Below are positions 54,333 through 61,978 of a stretch of DNA of 64,000 nt, in pieces (the first letter of the stretch is position 1; each line of letters opens with the position of its first letter). The notes beneath the pieces are model-generated. The model was not told the origin of the DNA, made no database searches, and saw nothing but the letters and a program-made list of their open reading frames with translations. Made by a program: the position numbers and the translations under genes. Source of the DNA: Lachnospiraceae bacterium UBA7093 (GTDB lineage Bacteria > Bacillota > Clostridia > Lachnospirales > Lachnospiraceae); contig DKYT01000062.1 in the NCBI GenBank assembly GCA_002492465.1, positions 12,589 to 76,588 on the forward strand, in the 5' to 3' direction.

Positions 54333-55185
54333 AGATTTTGAACAGGCATATAAAGAATTGGCACAAAATGAAGTCCCTGACTTGTGGAACAGAATCGAAG
54401 CCGGACTCAGCGAAAAATCCACCTCCGGAAAAACGGAAGAACAGCGTAAAATAAAAAAGTTTTATTTCAGGCAATATGCAGGAATCGCAGCGGCGGTTGT
54501 ATGTGCGGTTTTGATTGCACCGGCGGTATTACTTCTCAGCAGCCGGAGAACCAAATCTGAAGGCATCGCCTGCGCGCCGGAAATGGCGGCGGAAGGTATT
54601 GCAGAGGAGGCGGAAGCAGAGGCAGCCGCGGAAGAATGGGAGGATGCGGCAGAAGCGGCGGAAGAAGCGGTATACGAGACAACCGAGGAGGCGGAAACGG
54701 AAGCAATGTACGATATGGCGGAGACGCCTGCCGGGGAGTCTGGTTATGGAATGGAAAGCGCTTCAGGGGCGATTGCAGATGAAAGCCGGGGACAGGAAGC
54801 TGCCACTGGCGAGATGGAAAATAAGACGGAACAGAAAGAAAGTGATAAAATGGAAGAACTGGAAGCGGACAGGCAGCAGGTTGCAAAGAAGCTTCAGGCG
54901 GAAGACGGAGCCATTTTAGAGCATGTGAGGGTGCAGGTTCTGGAGGAAGGAAAGAATGTGGACGGCGGTACGGACACAGAGGGGATGGGAATTCTGTACA
55001 GGGCGGTTGTGAAAGAAGACGATTCAGGGAACTTTGCCCAGGGAGAAGAAATTGAAATTTTTGTACCGGTATATTCTTCTGCGGCACTGGTGAAGGATGA
55101 TGTGTTTGAGGTGGATCTGATTTACAGAGACAGAGAAATTTACCCGTTGGTACTGCAAAAGTTTTCGGCGGAGAAGGAAGAATAG
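54325..55185 (+). CDS. Putative anti-sigma factor, membrane protein with acidic low-complexity region
   Basis: Protein of 286 residues. The cytoplasmic N terminus (FEQAYKELAQNEVPDLWNRI) is typical of proteins paired with ECF sigma factors. One membrane helix lies at about 54-74 (AGIAAAVVCAVLIAPAVLLL), then a Glu/Ala-rich stretch to about 175, then a beta domain (VRVQVLEEGKNVDGG to VLQKFSAEKEE). There is no zinc-binding HxxxCxxC motif. ATG 54325 has AAGGAGG seven bases upstream and overlaps the sigma gene. The frame stays open for 40 codons after its TAG. Confidence 0.75.
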   Translation: MSKDFEQAYKELAQNEVPDLWNRIEAGLSEKSTSGKTEEQRKIKKFYFRQYAGIAAAVVCAVLIAPAVLLLSSRRTKSEGIACAPEMAAEGIAEEAEAEAAAEEWEDAAEAAEEAVYETTEEAETEAMYDMAETPAGESGYGMESASGAIADESRGQEAATGEMENKTEQKESDKMEELEADRQQVAKKLQAEDGAILEHVRVQVLEEGKNVDGGTDTEGMGILYRAVVKEDDSGNFAQGEEIEIFVPVYSSAALVKDDVFEVDLIYRDREIYPLVLQKFSAEKEE

Positions 55186-55197
55186 CAACGAACGCCC

Positions 55198-55308
55198 ATG
55201 GAAACGGAGACACAGGAGCTTGCAGAGCGCACAGCGGCAAAGCTGAAGAAACTGACCGAGGAAGAATTTGCCGGGCTTGTGTTTTTGCCTGCTGAAGATA
55301 TGGAATAA
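55198..55308 (+). CDS. Small open frame in phase with the anti-sigma gene beyond its amber stop
   Basis: Encodes 36 residues (METETQELAERTAAKLKKL then TEEEFAGLVFLPAEDME) with no ribosome site. It is in the same frame as the anti-sigma gene, separated only by TAG and four codons, and reads like a natural C-terminal helix. It is either the lost tail of that protein, a readthrough extension, or a chance frame. Confidence 0.35.
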   Translation: METETQELAERTAAKLKKLTEEEFAGLVFLPAEDME

Positions 55309-55313
55309 GGGAA

Positions 55314-55361
55314 ACGCCGGGGAATGGCAGCTTATACAGTGCCATTCTCCGGTGTCTTTTT
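55314..55361 (+). terminator. Intrinsic terminator of the sigma/anti-sigma operon
   Basis: ACGCCGGGGAATGGCA pairs with TGCCATTCTCCGGTGT, followed by CTTTTTC. Nothing firm is seen between this and the promoter at 55559; a minus-strand open frame starting near 55531 has a possible ribosome site but no recognisable product. Confidence 0.8.
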
Positions 55362-55558
55362 CTGCCCTTATGGACGCTTAGAACTACTTTCCGTTTTTTC
55401 CACCCATACACTACAAAACGCCCCGGAAATGCCCTTAAAATACTCCCTGCGCCTGCCTTAATTGCCCGCATTACCTTTCTGTCTACCTCTCTTGTTCTTA
55501 CTGCTTCGTCTTTCATAAGATACTGCTCCATATAGAAAAATAAGTTAGAAAAAATTTA

Positions 55559-55588
55559 TTGACTTATTTACGAAATCGGATATATAAT
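55559..55588 (+). promoter_or_regulatory. Promoter of the MarR-RNHCP-MATE genes
   Basis: TTGACT at 55559-55564 and TATAAT at 55583-55588 with an 18-base spacer. It is interleaved with the direct repeats at 55569. Confidence 0.7.
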
Positions 55589-55608
55589 CATATACGAAAT
55601 CGGATATA
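55569..55608 (+). promoter_or_regulatory. Two direct repeats overlapping the MarR promoter, likely operator
   Basis: TACGAAATCGGATATA occurs exactly at 55569-55584 and 55593-55608, 24 bases apart. The first lies between the -35 and -10 boxes and the second downstream of the -10, an ideal place for autorepression by the MarR protein encoded next. Confidence 0.65.
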
Positions 55609-55629
55609 AAAAGGGGGACGTGATGTATA

Positions 55630-56073
55630 GTGGTATACAATAAATTAGCAAGAGAATATACTCATCTGCACGGCGAAATCAATTCCTTATACCATGAAGC
55701 GGCAGTAAACGCAGGCATTTCAGACAGCGTTTTGAATATCCTTTATGTAATTTGCGAGAAAGGCGACCGCTGCTATCAAAGCGAGGTATTCAAACTGACA
55801 GGCATTAGCCGGCAGACAATCAATTCAGCCATACGCAAACTGGAAAAAGACGGGCTTGTGTATTTGGAGCAGGGACAGGGACGAAATACGATTGTCTGTC
55901 TGACAGAAAAGGGAAAAAATTTTTCAGCAGAAAAAATCTACCCTCTATTTGAAATGGAAAATGAAATTTGGAGTGAATGGACAGCCGAAGAACAACAGCA
56001 GTATGTAACAACTGAACGAAAGTACCGTGACGCACTAAAAAAACATTTGAAAAATTTAAGTAACGATTTATGA
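55630..56073 (+). CDS. MarR family transcriptional regulator
   Basis: Protein of 147 residues with a winged helix: VFKLTGISRQTINSAIRKLE as recognition region and LVYLEQGQGRNTIVCLTEKG as wing. The start is GTG 55630, the only in-frame choice that retains the N-terminal helix. It probably represses its own operon through the repeats at 55569 and responds to a toxic compound exported by the MATE pump. It overlaps the RNHCP gene by four bases. Base composition here is visibly richer in A and T than in flanking operons. Confidence 0.9.
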   Translation: MVYNKLAREYTHLHGEINSLYHEAAVNAGISDSVLNILYVICEKGDRCYQSEVFKLTGISRQTINSAIRKLEKDGLVYLEQGQGRNTIVCLTEKGKNFSAEKIYPLFEMENEIWSEWTAEEQQQYVTTERKYRDALKKHLKNLSNDL

Positions 56074-56507
56074 ACAGAGAAAACAAGAGAAAACAGTATG
56101 CAAAAGGTTATTATAAAACTCACGGGTGCAATGACAGCTTTACCTGTAAAGTATGTGGCAGACTGGTTGTATCAGCCGGAGCAGGAAGCGACCACCGCAA
56201 TCATTATACCAACTGTCTTTGCAGCCTGCATTTAGATAACGAGCCGGGGGACAGGGAAGCAGACTGTGGTGGAGTTATGGAGCCGGTTGGTGTTTGGGTA
56301 AGAAAAAACGGGGAATGGGCTATTATCCACCGTTGCAGGATATGCGGTCATTTCAGTTCAAACCGGTTAGCGGCAGACGATAACCCTATGAAACTAATGT
56401 CTATTGCTATGAAACCATTGACACAACCGCCATTTCCTTTGGAGCGTATCGAGGAAATGACTGCCCTCATGGGCGGTGAGGGCTGCCTGTCTACAAGCAG
56501 AATGTAA
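56070..56507 (+). CDS. RNHCP domain protein
   Basis: Small zinc-ribbon-like protein of 145 residues. It has CKVCGR near residue 27, the signature region DHRNHYTNCLCSLHLD (the usual RNHCP reads RNHY here), CGGVMEPVGVW and HRCRICGHFSSNRLAADDNP. It is likely to bind metal through these Cys pairs; the family function is unknown, but it is often found beside small regulators. It overlaps MarR (ATGA), so the two are coupled. Confidence 0.85.
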   Translation: MNRENKRKQYAKGYYKTHGCNDSFTCKVCGRLVVSAGAGSDHRNHYTNCLCSLHLDNEPGDREADCGGVMEPVGVWVRKNGEWAIIHRCRICGHFSSNRLAADDNPMKLMSIAMKPLTQPPFPLERIEEMTALMGGEGCLSTSRM

Positions 56508-56540
56508 AAACGAATATTACAGAGAGGGAATATATATCAA

Positions 56541-57866
56541 ATGGATAATAATGTTTTAGACCAAAAATGGAGTGCTTTGTCACTCCTTTGTTTTGCGCTT
56601 CCAACTATTTTTATGATGATGTTCATGGGGCTTTATACAATCGTAGATACAATTTTTGTAGCCCAATTTGTCAACACAGACGCTCTTTCTGCTATCAATA
56701 TTGTATCTCCTGTTATTAACCTTACTGTCGGCATTGGCACAATGATCGGGACAGGAGGAAATGCAATTATATCCTACAAAATAGGCGCAGGGCGAAATCA
56801 AGAAGCCAAAGAGGATTTTACCTTTCTTATGTCCGTTGCCGCAGGTATAGGGGTTGTGGTACCTATTGCAGGAACAATATGGATTGATAAAATCATATAT
56901 GCACTAGGGGCAAGTGAACAGCTTTTCCCTTATTGCAAAGACTATTTGAGTATGTTATTCCTGTTTATTCCTGCAAATGTGATACAAACAGTATTTACTA
57001 ATCTGTTTGTAACTGCCGGGAAGCCCGGAATGGGTTTAGGGCTGCTTGTTGCTGCGGGACTGACAAATATTATTTTGGACTACATTTTTATTGCCGTCTG
57101 CGGTTTTGGCATTTGTGGTGCAGCATTAGGTACAGGCTGCGGATATTTAATTCCAACAGTTGTCGGCTTAACCTTTTTTATTCGGAGCAGGGAAACACTT
57201 TGTTTTACAAAGCCAATATGGAAATGGAACGTATTAAAAGAGAGCTGTCTGAATGGTTCTTCGGAAATGGTGGGACAGTTATCATCAGCGATCACAACAT
57301 TCCTATTCAATATTACAATGATGAATTTATTGGGAGAAAATGGCGTTGCAGCTATTACAATTCTGATTTTCTCTCAATTTTTATTCAATGCTTTGTATAT
57401 TGGTTTTTCAATAGGCGTTGCCCCGGTAATTGGCTTCAATTATGGGAACGGAAACAAAATTCAGCAAAAGAATGTATTTCAAATTTGTATAAAATTTATT
57501 TTTACAGTTTCGTTGCTGCTATTTGTAACTTCCCAACTGGGCAGCCCTTATATTATACGCTTGTTTGTGTCTGATGTATCAGCGGTCTACGAACTGGCAG
57601 TTAATGGATTTAGGATTTTTTCATTTGGATTTTTATTCAGTGGTTTTAATCTTTTTATATCTTCTATGTTTACTGCTTTATCAAATGGAAAAATATCTGC
57701 AATTTTATCATTTTTGAGAACATTTGGCTTATTGGTTGGGTGTATTTTATTATTGCCGCTAATTTGGCAGGTCACAGGTGTATGGTTGGCAGTACCGATT
57801 GCGGAGGGAATTATGTTCTGTATATCTATCCTGTTTTTACTGCGGTATAAAGAGAAATATATGTGA
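56541..57866 (+). CDS. MATE family efflux transporter
   Basis: Membrane antiporter of 441 residues with twelve hydrophobic segments in two homologous halves. The family N terminus ALPTIFMMMFMGLYTIVDTI and GTGGNAIISYKIGAGRNQEA are typical of the NorM/DinF-like branch of Firmicutes. It exports cationic drugs or toxins with Na+ or H+. GAGAGGGA lies upstream. It belongs to the AT-rich block with the MarR regulator, and so is probably substrate-inducible. Confidence 0.92.
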   Translation: MDNNVLDQKWSALSLLCFALPTIFMMMFMGLYTIVDTIFVAQFVNTDALSAINIVSPVINLTVGIGTMIGTGGNAIISYKIGAGRNQEAKEDFTFLMSVAAGIGVVVPIAGTIWIDKIIYALGASEQLFPYCKDYLSMLFLFIPANVIQTVFTNLFVTAGKPGMGLGLLVAAGLTNIILDYIFIAVCGFGICGAALGTGCGYLIPTVVGLTFFIRSRETLCFTKPIWKWNVLKESCLNGSSEMVGQLSSAITTFLFNITMMNLLGENGVAAITILIFSQFLFNALYIGFSIGVAPVIGFNYGNGNKIQQKNVFQICIKFIFTVSLLLFVTSQLGSPYIIRLFVSDVSAVYELAVNGFRIFSFGFLFSGFNLFISSMFTALSNGKISAILSFLRTFGLLVGCILLLPLIWQVTGVWLAVPIAEGIMFCISILFLLRYKEKYM

Positions 57867-57961
57867 CATCATCTATACTTGTTTTTTCAATATAAGTAAA
57901 AAATTTACCAATCATATAATGAAGGTTATTATTATAGAAAGCTATCTTAGAAGGTGTCTGT

Positions 57962-58417
57962 ATGGGAAAAATACTACTGCTGACACTTAATGAACAAGAA
58001 GAAAAAATAATTGATAAAATCATTTCAGCATTGGCTGACTGCATATCACTTGAAGCCGTACAAACTATTCCAGTTCCGGCTTCGGGAATGTCCTTTCAGG
58101 GACTGGAAATAAGGCAGAGCCAACACCGGGTATTTCAAGGCGGGGAGGAAGTAAACCTTGCCCGTCTTGAATACAGTACCCTTGTATTCCTTGCTTCCAA
58201 TCCGGGCATTGCATTTACACGAACACAAATATTTGAAGCTGTATGGAACATGGAAAGTGATAGCTGCCATTCAAGCGTTATCAACGTGATTTGTAACCTG
58301 CGGAAAAAGATAGAGCCTGACAGCAAGAATCCGACCTATATCAAAACCGTGTTAGGTGTCGGTTCCGAAGCGCTTTACCCCTTCCTGCTTTGCTATATGA
58401 AAATATTATCATTTTGA
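57962..58417 (+). CDS. Winged-helix transcriptional regulator with degenerate receiver, possibly altered C terminus
   Basis: Protein of 151 residues. A short N-terminal part (ILLLTLNEQEEKIIDKIISA) is a shrunken receiver lacking a phospho-Asp. The winged helix follows (LARLEYSTLVFLASNPGIAF, TRTQIFEAVWNME, VINVICNLRKKIEPD, YIKTVLGVG). Similar stand-alone proteins are common in conjugative elements of clostridia. After GVG the sequence changes to SEALYPFLLCYMKILSF instead of the usual GY(K/R)F end, suggesting a small frameshift or a replaced tail. Confidence 0.8.
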   Translation: MGKILLLTLNEQEEKIIDKIISALADCISLEAVQTIPVPASGMSFQGLEIRQSQHRVFQGGEEVNLARLEYSTLVFLASNPGIAFTRTQIFEAVWNMESDSCHSSVINVICNLRKKIEPDSKNPTYIKTVLGVGSEALYPFLLCYMKILSF

Positions 58418-58481
58418 TATTAAAAAATCAACTGACACTGCGGGAACCGCATCCTTATTGAATGATCTGCAAAATAGAGAA

Positions 58482-58507
58482 ACGGCATAGCCTGCAAGCT
58501 ACGCCGT
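58482..58507. terminator. Hairpin between convergent genes
   Basis: ACGGCATAGC and GCTACGCCGT pair with one mismatch around a six-base loop. There is no T-run, so terminator function is uncertain. Confidence 0.4.
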
Positions 58508-58580
58508 ATTCCGAAAGCAATTTTGACAATATTGATTTATTGAGTAAACTGATTTTTGTTCGTCTTTTTAAGACAATCTG

Positions 58581-58982
58581 TCATTGCTGAGGACCAATAT
58601 ACTTATCACTGCCAAATCCAAGGATCAGGACAAAGATCGTGTTTAAGAATAAAAGTCCGAAGCCGAATCCTGTGCCCTTGCCAAACGCCTTGGCAAGCTT
58701 AAAGCACAGCATAATCGAAATCACGAAGTTGACGCAAGGCACAAACATAAGCAGGAATAACCAGCCGTTGCCCCATGCAATGTCAAACATGCAGTAATCC
58801 GTGTAAAACGGAATTAAACTTGCCCATCCGGGTTTGCCTGCTTTGGTGTAGATTTTCCACCTTGCAATCACTGTTAGAACAAGAAAGACAAGACAGATGA
58901 TCATGTAGACCATGTAAACACCAGCACCTACTGCGGCAAGCGCTGCATCGTAGGCATCATAATCATAGTAAGATGTAGCCAT
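58581..58982 (-). CDS. DUF5684 family membrane protein
   Basis: Protein of 133 residues. A Tyr/Asp-rich N terminus (YYDYDAYDAALAAVGAG) is followed by four membrane segments with the family motif KAGKPGWASLIPFYTDY between segments 1 and 2. Function unknown; proteins of this type often accompany signal-peptidase substrates in clostridia. The start at 58982 is set by GGAGGAG on the minus strand. The gap to the next gene (58983-59390) contains the promoter at 59148 and nothing else recognised. Confidence 0.8.
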   Translation of the reverse strand: MATSYYDYDAYDAALAAVGAGVYMVYMIICLVFLVLTVIARWKIYTKAGKPGWASLIPFYTDYCMFDIAWGNGWLFLLMFVPCVNFVISIMLCFKLAKAFGKGTGFGFGLLFLNTIFVLILGFGSDKYIGPQQ

Positions 58983-59147
58983 TTTTTCTCCTCCCTCCAT
59001 AAGAATAAAGCCCTGAGGCTCCTATATCTATTTATAATATAGAAGATTGCAAATAATGTCAATTTATAAATTTTTTATAAACTAGTTACTTTTTACACTC
59101 ACATCAGGACACAAATTATAGATTGACTAAAAATGATTTAAAAATGA

Positions 59148-59176
59148 TTGCAATATAATTTTCACTGTGATATATT
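59148..59176 (+). promoter_or_regulatory. Candidate promoter upstream of the decayed Rpn gene
   Basis: TTGCAA and TATATT with a 17-base spacer in an AT-rich stretch. Confidence 0.45.
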
Positions 59177-59390
59177 ATGTACAAAGCAAAAGATTTCTTT
59201 AAGCGGAAGCTTATTTCTCGGCAATGCCGTGTCTGTGACTTATCTGTCATCAAATCTGAAATCCTGCTTTTAAATCAAATCAATTGAATATAGCAGGAAA
59301 AGAAATAAAACGTGGTGACATATGAAGGAAATATTTATTATGCGTTTATCAGGTTTTAACTGGATTTTTCTGCGAAAAGGAGGAAAACGT

Positions 59391-60150
59391 ATGGTAAACA
59401 ATGTTACTACGAAATTGGATCAATTAAACCTTGTTTACAAGTTTCTTTTTGATGAAATAATGGAGGATATTGATTCTTACCGCGCAGTTGTAAGTATTTT
59501 GCTGGAAAATGAAATCTTATAAGACGGAGCCGCTATTATCAGGCGCAATTGGATGTGTCGCTGTTAGAACCTGGAAGTACAGATTTTAATATTCTGAATG
59601 ATAGCTGTTTTATATTAATTGCTCCCTTTGATATATTTGGACGAGGACTCTATCGATATACCTTTGAAGGAGTTTGCAAGGAATGTCCAGATCTTAAGAT
59701 GGGGGATGGTTCCGTTAGGATTTTTATTAATACAAAGGGGAAAAATAAGAAGAATTTTTCAAAAGAGTTTTTGGATTTTATGACCTACCTTACATCGTCA
59801 ACAGATGAAACGGCAGAAAATACAAAGAGCAAACGAATCAAGATGCTTCATGACAATGTCAAAAAGATAAGAAAATCAGAAAAATTGGGAGTGAAATATA
59901 TGCAGAGGTGGGAAGAATTGGAATATGCCCGTCAAGACGGGAAAAGTGAGGGCGAAATGTTGAAATTGATACAACAGATCTGCAAAAAATGCGCAAGAAA
60001 AAGTCAATATTAGAGATTGCTGAAGATCTGGAGGAAGAAATCCAGATGATTCAGCCTGTCTATGAATCAGCTCAAAATTTTGCGCCGGATTATGATTATG
60101 AGAAAGTATCTAAAGAATATTGCGCCCGGTATTTTTCTAAAGAAGATTGA
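59391..60150 (+). pseudogene. Rpn/PD-(D/E)XK family nuclease, decayed by deletion and frameshift
   Basis: The gene starts well (AAAAGGAGG, then ATG 59391) with LNLVYKFLFDEIMEDIDSYR, the Rpn N terminus, but meets TAA at 59520. The match resumes in another frame at 59522 with RRSRYYQAQLDVSLL, FDIFGRGLYRYTFEG, FINTKGKN and LDFMTYL. The intervening catalytic core with the D...ExQ motif is missing, so about 40 codons were deleted. A second frameshift near 59970 moves to the frame MRKKKSILEIAEDLEEE, ending at TGA 60148. No functional nuclease can be made. Confidence 0.8.
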
Positions 60151-60220
60151 TTATGAAGCAATTGGCAAAAAAGCTTACCGGAATAAAGCCATCAAGCAGG
60201 CGCTTGCCGGCTTATTCCAG

Positions 60221-60294
60221 TTACGATAAGCCGGCTCGCAAAGCGTGGCGGTGTTCGTTACGATAAGCCGGCTCGCAAAGCGTGGCGGTGTTCG
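60221..60294 (+). repeat. Two perfect tandem copies of a 37-bp dispersed repeat
   Basis: Units 60221-60257 and 60258-60294 are identical and include GATAAGCCGGCTCGCAAAGC followed by GTGGCGGTGTTCG. Just before, GCCGGCTTAT at 60207 and ATAAGCCGGC at 60226 make a 10-bp inverted repeat. Related copies are at 22470 and, inverted and diverged, at 63977. The repeat lies directly after the 3' end of the minus-strand fprA gene. Confidence 0.85.
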
Positions 60295-60304
60295 TTTATC
60301 AGTT

Positions 60305-61453
60305 CTATTCCGTTAACGCCGCAGCCAGTGTCTCCAATTCTTTTATATCGGCATCCTTCACCGCACCCTTAATGGTGACGGAGGTTTCCAGAATATGAAT
60401 ATCTTTCATCTGGGAAAGAATCTCCCTCATAGTCTTGTTTGCCGAAGGCGCCCAGGAGCCGTTTTCAATTAAGGCAACGGTACGCTTCTGATAATTTTTC
60501 CCTTTTAAATGATGAAGAAAATCTTCCATGAAAGGCATTACGCCGCCATTGTAAGAGGAAGCGGCGAGAACGATCTTGCCGTAGCGGAAAGCATCTTCCA
60601 GAGCCTCCGCCATATCGTCCCTTGCCAGATCGGCAATTGCAACTTTGGGGCAGCCGTTAGCGGTTAAAAGCTCTTGCAGTTTCCTTGCAGCCACTGCGGT
60701 GTTACCGTGAAGGGAAGCATACGCAATAAAGATGCCTTCTGATTCAGGCTCGTAACTGCTCCAGATCTGATACTTGTCCAAATAGTAACTTAAATTTTCC
60801 TTCAAAACAGGTCCATGAAGAGGACAGATGATTTGAATGTCCAATGCCGCTGCTTTTTTCAGTACTGTTTGGACGGGCATGCCGAATTTCCCTACAATGT
60901 TAAAATAATATCTTCTTGCTTCGCAGGTCCAGTCCTCATCGGCATCAAGGGCGCCAAACTTGCCAAAAGCGTCTGCGCTGAACAATACTTTTGCAAAGCT
61001 GTCATAAGTGAACATAACTTCGGGCCAGTGAACCATGGGCGTCATGATAAAATGGAGCACATGCTTTCCAAGGGAAAGGGTATCCCCTTCCTTCACCACC
61101 AGGGCATTGTCAAAGTTCCTGTCGAAATACAGGGCAAGCATTTGAAAAGTTTTTGCATTGCCTACCAGCCGGGTGTTGGGATATTTTTGAAGAAAAGCGT
61201 CTATGCTGGAAGCATGATCCGGCTCCACATGGGAAACCACCAGATAATCGGGGGATTTTCCTCCCAAAGCCCCTTCAAGATTTGCAAGATAGTCCTCCTT
61301 TTTTCTTTCATCCACAGTGTCCATGACGGCAATTTTATCATCCAGTATGACATAGGAATTATAGGAAATTCCATTGGGAACAACATACTGCCCTTCAAAA
61401 AGATCGATTTCCCTGTCATTTACGCCAAGGTAAAGAATATCATCGGTGATCAT
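60305..61453 (-). CDS. fprA: FprA family A-type flavoprotein (flavodiiron protein)
   Basis: Protein of 382 residues. The N-terminal metallo-beta-lactamase-like diiron domain has ligands in SHVEPDHASS (about residues 75-84), MVHWPEVMF (His), SADAFGKFG (Asp) and CPLHGPVLK (His). The C-terminal flavodoxin domain begins IFIAYASLHGNTAVAA (about residue 252). Such enzymes reduce O2 to water or NO to N2O, protecting anaerobes. The start at 61453 lies seven bases after GGGAGGT; two further in-frame Met codons upstream are too close to it or before it. Confidence 0.93.
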   Translation of the reverse strand: MITDDILYLGVNDREIDLFEGQYVVPNGISYNSYVILDDKIAVMDTVDERKKEDYLANLEGALGGKSPDYLVVSHVEPDHASSIDAFLQKYPNTRLVGNAKTFQMLALYFDRNFDNALVVKEGDTLSLGKHVLHFIMTPMVHWPEVMFTYDSFAKVLFSADAFGKFGALDADEDWTCEARRYYFNIVGKFGMPVQTVLKKAAALDIQIICPLHGPVLKENLSYYLDKYQIWSSYEPESEGIFIAYASLHGNTAVAARKLQELLTANGCPKVAIADLARDDMAEALEDAFRYGKIVLAASSYNGGVMPFMEDFLHHLKGKNYQKRTVALIENGSWAPSANKTMREILSQMKDIHILETSVTIKGAVKDADIKELETLAAALTE

Positions 61454-61624
61454 GTTCATACCTCCCATAACTTATATTTTATCTGTGACCAACTTAAGCA
61501 TCATTATACACAAAAAAGCATTATAAGTCACAAAAATATGGAAAAAATCGAAAACAATAAAAAAGATCAACTAAATTGATTAAACACATGCCTTGTGAGT
61601 CCCCAGAGTGATATGATAAGATGC

Positions 61625-61936
61625 AAATGATGTTGGTGCGAAGAGCGCTGCCCCACAGGGAGGGATGGCAAAGGCGGGGGCTGAGAGCTGGGGGAAGGCG
61701 GGGATGGCGGCGCAAAAGAATTTGCGGTCGCTCCGTTGCACCGGGCATTCCGATGAGCCTCATAAAGCAACAATCACAGAAGCAAAGGCTTCTATGATTG
61801 TTGGAGTCTCATCTCCATGGTGCAAAAGTCGTTCCCGCAAGCTTCTTTTGCGCCCCAGCCTCCCCCTCGCCCCGGCATCCAGCCCGCCTTTGCCATCCCT
61901 CCCTGTGGGGCAGCGCCCTTCGCACCAACATCATTT
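61625..61936. repeat. Long inverted-repeat element E3 upstream of leuA
   Basis: The outer 54 bases of the arms (61625-61678 and 61883-61936, starting AAATGATGTTGGTGCGAAG) match in inverted orientation with one difference. Inner parts match in patches (GGCGCAAAAGAA, TTGCACC) and the centre is a 15-bp stem AACAATCACAGAAGC with GCTTCTATGATTGTT (61769-61802, one mismatch). The element ends 42 bases before the leuA start and could fold in its leader. It shares no core with E1 or E2. The rest of the gap 61454-61624 is AT-rich and must hold the fprA promoter; no gene is seen. Confidence 0.8.
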
Positions 61937-61978
61937 GAAGCCACCAAACACCCAACACGATAAAGAGGAAGATTGATT

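Noticed and set aside
54536..55531. 331-residue minus-strand open frame opposite the anti-sigma gene
   Set aside because: Its composition (Pro, Leu, Ser, Arg runs) is the mirror of the Glu/Ala-rich plus-strand gene. Only the first 60 codons lie outside that gene, and they match nothing I recognise despite a possible ribosome site.
60221..60294. CRISPR-like tandem repeat
   Set aside because: Two directly abutting copies with no spacer between them and no cas genes nearby.
61521..61976. Short open frames around element E3
   Set aside because: Low-complexity Pro/Ser/Gly products that mirror each other because of the inverted repeat; not genes.
61454..61978. Possible T-box or leucine leader peptide before leuA
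   Set aside because: No T-box consensus (AGGGTGG...CGCGG type), no clear Leu-rich short peptide with a terminator; the fold-back element explains the structure.
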